Below, in pieces: positions 61,484 to 64,000 of a stretch of 64,000 nt of DNA (position 1 is the stretch's first letter; the number at the start of each line of letters is the position of its first letter). The stretch comes from Margaritispora aquatica. Taxonomy: Eukaryota > Ascomycota > Leotiomycetes > Helotiales > Discinellaceae. The stretch spans positions 1,116,001-1,180,000 of the forward strand of contig VJWN01000007.1 in the NCBI GenBank assembly GCA_007644065.1, in the 5' to 3' direction. Below the pieces are notes generated by a model. It was not told where the DNA came from. It searched no databases and worked only from the letters and a program-made list of their open reading frames with translations. The translations under genes were made by a program, and so were the position numbers.

Positions 61484-62481
61484 TCACTTCGCCGGTTCGA
61501 GGAATGGCAGTTCTCGAGGAATTCCAAAAAGGTCACATGGGCTAAACCTCCATGCTCCGGCGTATCTCCTGTAGAAAACCCACCTTGCCAAGTATGGCAC
61601 AAACCACGGGATGGGTGGCCAGTTGTTGTACTTTCCCCCTTCAAACGTTCTGTCTATACCACCAAGAGCCGATGGCATAGCTCGATACTAGGTGGAATCA
61701 ATATCTTCCATGGTTGAAAAGCGCTTTAAGCCTGAGAGACAAGCACATGATGGGACAGGACTTACATTGTCAACGATTGATTTTCTAACTTTGACTTCGA
61801 ATGCTGCCCACAACTTGACAAGTTTATCTCCACCATACCTGTCTAGCTCGAGTAGGGTTGAGATCTCTTCACTTAGGTGCTTCGTCAAAATTGTACCGAA
61901 GCTATCGATGATTACTCTTAGTCTCTTGCCATCGAAGTCTTCAACCTTAGTCTCGTATACGTATTTCCTGTAAGCCTCCAGTCCAGGACCAAATGCTTCA
62001 TGTTGCGCGACATTCCTCTCCATGATTCCTTTTTCTCCACTGAGCTCCTCTATCATAGGGAAGAACATAGTTTCCTCGCAATGGTGGTGATGGCTACGCT
62101 ATGGTCAGCAAGCTTTCGTCAACCTTTTGGTTCTGCACAGCCCAACTTCTGTCCTTGAAAATTTTTATGGACGCGTGGAAAGCAGCGAGAGTTTATTACG
62201 TACTGAATGGCTTCAAACCAGATCTGGGCGTAGGTCAAAAGGTCGGCGATATCTGTGGGAAGTGTGGGGGTGACACATTGTAGGTAGACGGAATTGAGAA
62301 CGCGCAACAAAAGATTATGTGCCAGCGACATTTCGGTAGCTACTTTGACGGTGCCTGGCGATTCCTGACACATTGTAAGTGACAGTCTGTCAAGTGAAGA
62401 TAAGGCATGTGAGAAACTTACTCCCGCTGGCGAGGGCATTGACAGTAACGCAAAAGGTTGATCCACCCACGTTCGTGCCAT
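61484..62481 (-). CDS. Hemerythrin-like (HHE) cation-binding protein
   Basis: Four exons on the minus strand (62422-62481, 62204-62364, 61766-62093, 61484-61687) give 250 aa. The four-helix HHE pattern is visible: H36 in MSLAHN, the run H74-H78 followed by CEE (E81), H105 in AQHEAF, and H146 with E149/E150 in KHLSEEI. These are the ligands expected for a di-iron or mononuclear metal site. The C-terminal exon encodes the fungal extension PPIPWFVPYLARWVFYRRYAG and ends FLEPAK. H74 is split by intron 2 and only the nearer of two TAG acceptors keeps phase. Fungal members are mostly uncharacterised; oxygen, NO or iron handling is a family-level guess. Confidence 0.85.
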
Positions 62482-63603
62482 TTTGTCTCTAGTTAAGTGT
62501 TTAAAAAAAACTTTAATCTTGCTCAGTCATGTTGAAAGGATGGACAATCAGCATCTTTATATGTGGTACCCAGTCACCACCTGCGCTGTTCTTTCAAAAG
62601 TTCCTCAGATAAGCCCGACCAGTACCTTGTCTAGAGAATCACGTCAGCATCATCAATGCCCAATGCCCAATGCCTGTGATGAGATGATTTGCTAGATCAA
62701 AGATATTTGGGGGCGGTAGTAAGGGTCCTTCAAGGTCCTGATTTGATAGTACAGGGGATTCAGCCTCAAGCGTGATTACGAACATCAATTAATTGGCACT
62801 TAGGCGATATAAATAATTGTGTTGGTCACTATTGGATGCCGCATACGAAAGATGAGCCCTAGGTACAAGGTACTGGAAGTCCTCGTACTTGGTACAATTG
62901 AGCTTGATGAGTATGGCAGTCTTGGCAGCATCACATTTGTTCGATTAAGAAGCACATGATTGGACGACTATACGATTCCAATGCTGGTCTTGTAAGGCTG
63001 GAAACCACCAGATAAACCGCTAGAACACAAGCTGCAATTCGTTAGTACCCCATGTTGCTTTGCTTGTTGACTGGCACTTAACGTACCGAGTATCATCTTG
63101 GGACCATGATCTTCCAACCTCGAGCACCTCCACTTTCGTGAGAAAGTCTTTGTATTCTATGATTTAAATTCGCAGGTATATCCTATTTTCGATATTTGAT
63201 TCCGATCCTTGGACTCCCAAACAGTATGGGATGATGAAGATCAGAATCTAAATGTACCGATGATTTATATTTACTGCATAGGCATTCATGTTCAGATAGA
63301 ACACTTGCTGTTGAGGGCAAGCTAGGTCACATGTTCTTGCGACAAGCGGGGCAGACAAACCTCGGCATGTAAAGGACCATCTCGAATCTCGCAAGAATTC
63401 TCAGAACTCTCGAATATAACACATTGTTAATATATCAAGAAGGAGTTGCTTCGCCAGAATGTAGCATTATTAGCATTGAAGTCACCTAGTGTATGCAAGT
63501 CCAAGTTCTCGAATACCACCCATCTCAACAGAAACACTTGCTACCACGATGCCGCAGAGAGTAAACAAACATTCACCCCTTAAACACGAACACATTAACA
63601 ACA
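62482..63603. other. Intergenic region
   Basis: 1.1 kb upstream of the hemerythrin-like gene. AT-rich, no supported feature. Confidence 0.45.
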
Positions 63604-64000
63604 ATGCCACGCGAAACCACACGAGCCGAGCTCACCACCTAAGTCGTCGAGCTGAAAAGGATCATCAGAAGAAATGACAGGGGCCCATGAAGCACTTGTT
63701 ACAAAAAAACGTCGCCACAGCGAAGTCTCGGGCTTCGTTGAGCGACGACTACCTTGATCTCCCGGAGGAGATCCACAAGCTCTAGGGGTGTCACGAGGCT
63801 CTCGCGGAGGAGAATGTCGACCTTAAAGGGGAGAACAAGAGGTTGGAGCAAGAGCTTGCGGCGTACAAGCAAGCCGTCATGCAGAGACCCGTGCTGGTAA
63901 TGGCGGCTCCGGCGGTACTGGTGTATAATCTCGTCTACTGCTCCGCATCCAGTGTACATCAGGATGTGAAGACAGTGGATAGAGGACTTTTAGTTAGCGT
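63604..64000 (+). pseudogene. Decayed coiled-coil coding relic, truncated by the window edge
   Basis: A GC-richer patch with coding character but no intact frame. From the ATG at 63604 the reading MPRETTRAELTT meets TAA, then continues VVELKRIIRRNDRG to a second stop. One frame over, a new stretch reads KHLLQKNVATAKSRASLSDD, LDLPEEIHKL, then TAG, then ALAEENVDLKGENKRLEQEL and on to the window end. Both in-frame stops could derive from C-to-T changes at CAA/CAG codons, as repeat-induced point mutation would produce. This looks like a dispersed repeat or gene relic; I cannot name the parent. Confidence 0.4.

Noticed and set aside
1..64000. tRNA, rRNA or CRISPR features
   Set aside because: No cloverleaf-compatible B-box region, rRNA stretch or regularly spaced repeat array was noticed on reading; a covariance-model scan would be needed to exclude tRNAs fully.

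Overview
The window is nuclear DNA of a filamentous ascomycete (Pezizomycotina). The genes are split by short spliceosomal introns of about 48-150 nt, with GTRNGT-type donors, CTAAC-like branch points and YAG acceptors. The gene set is typical of these fungi: LaeA-like methyltransferase, PTH11/rhodopsin-type membrane protein, fungal CDC45, BFR1 and PEX7, GH10 xylanase, LysM protein. A leotiomycete is my best guess, but that is impression, not proof. I rebuilt exon structures by hand from splice sites and protein continuity. Every multi-exon model was checked for phase and total length.

Layout. 0-20 kb is dense and mostly housekeeping: LaeA-like methyltransferase (+), mitochondrial Obg GTPase MTG2 (-), a conserved uncharacterised protein (+), BFR1 (-) head-to-head with RPB5 (+), a peroxisomal 4-coumarate-CoA-ligase-like enzyme (+), CDC45 (-) and a rhodopsin-like seven-helix protein (-). 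21-36 kb is metabolic: a membrane-anchored carboxylesterase, a PEX11-type peroxin, a secreted carboxylesterase, an FMO-type monooxygenase with an apparent GC-AG intron, and a SulP/SLC26 anion transporter, separated by gene-poor spacers. 36-50 kb holds a CUE-AlkB-GRF demethylase head-to-head with PEX7, a GH10 xylanase, a mitochondrial DEAD-box helicase, an uncharacterised protein and a DmpA-type self-cleaving aminopeptidase. 49.5-54.7 kb is one unrecognised 1692-residue protein with a zinc finger, a huge disordered centre and a long coiled coil.

55-64 kb looks different. It holds a leucine-rich/F-box-like gene with two mutually compensating frameshifts, a LysM gene whose 5' end is missing at an AT-rich hairpin-bearing segment, an intronless multi-pass GT2 glycosyltransferase, an intact hemerythrin-like gene, and a decayed GC-rich coding relic at the right edge. 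This is the accessory, decaying part of the window.

Functional links. Three genes point to the peroxisome (4CL-like enzyme ending in AKL, PEX11-like, PEX7), though they are not adjacent. CDC45 carries a perfect MCB box (ACGCGT) upstream, matching G1/S control known in yeasts. No biosynthetic cluster, CRISPR, rRNA or convincing tRNA was seen. The strongest candidates for something undescribed are the 1692-aa protein and the GT2 enzyme; neither is shown to be a new system.
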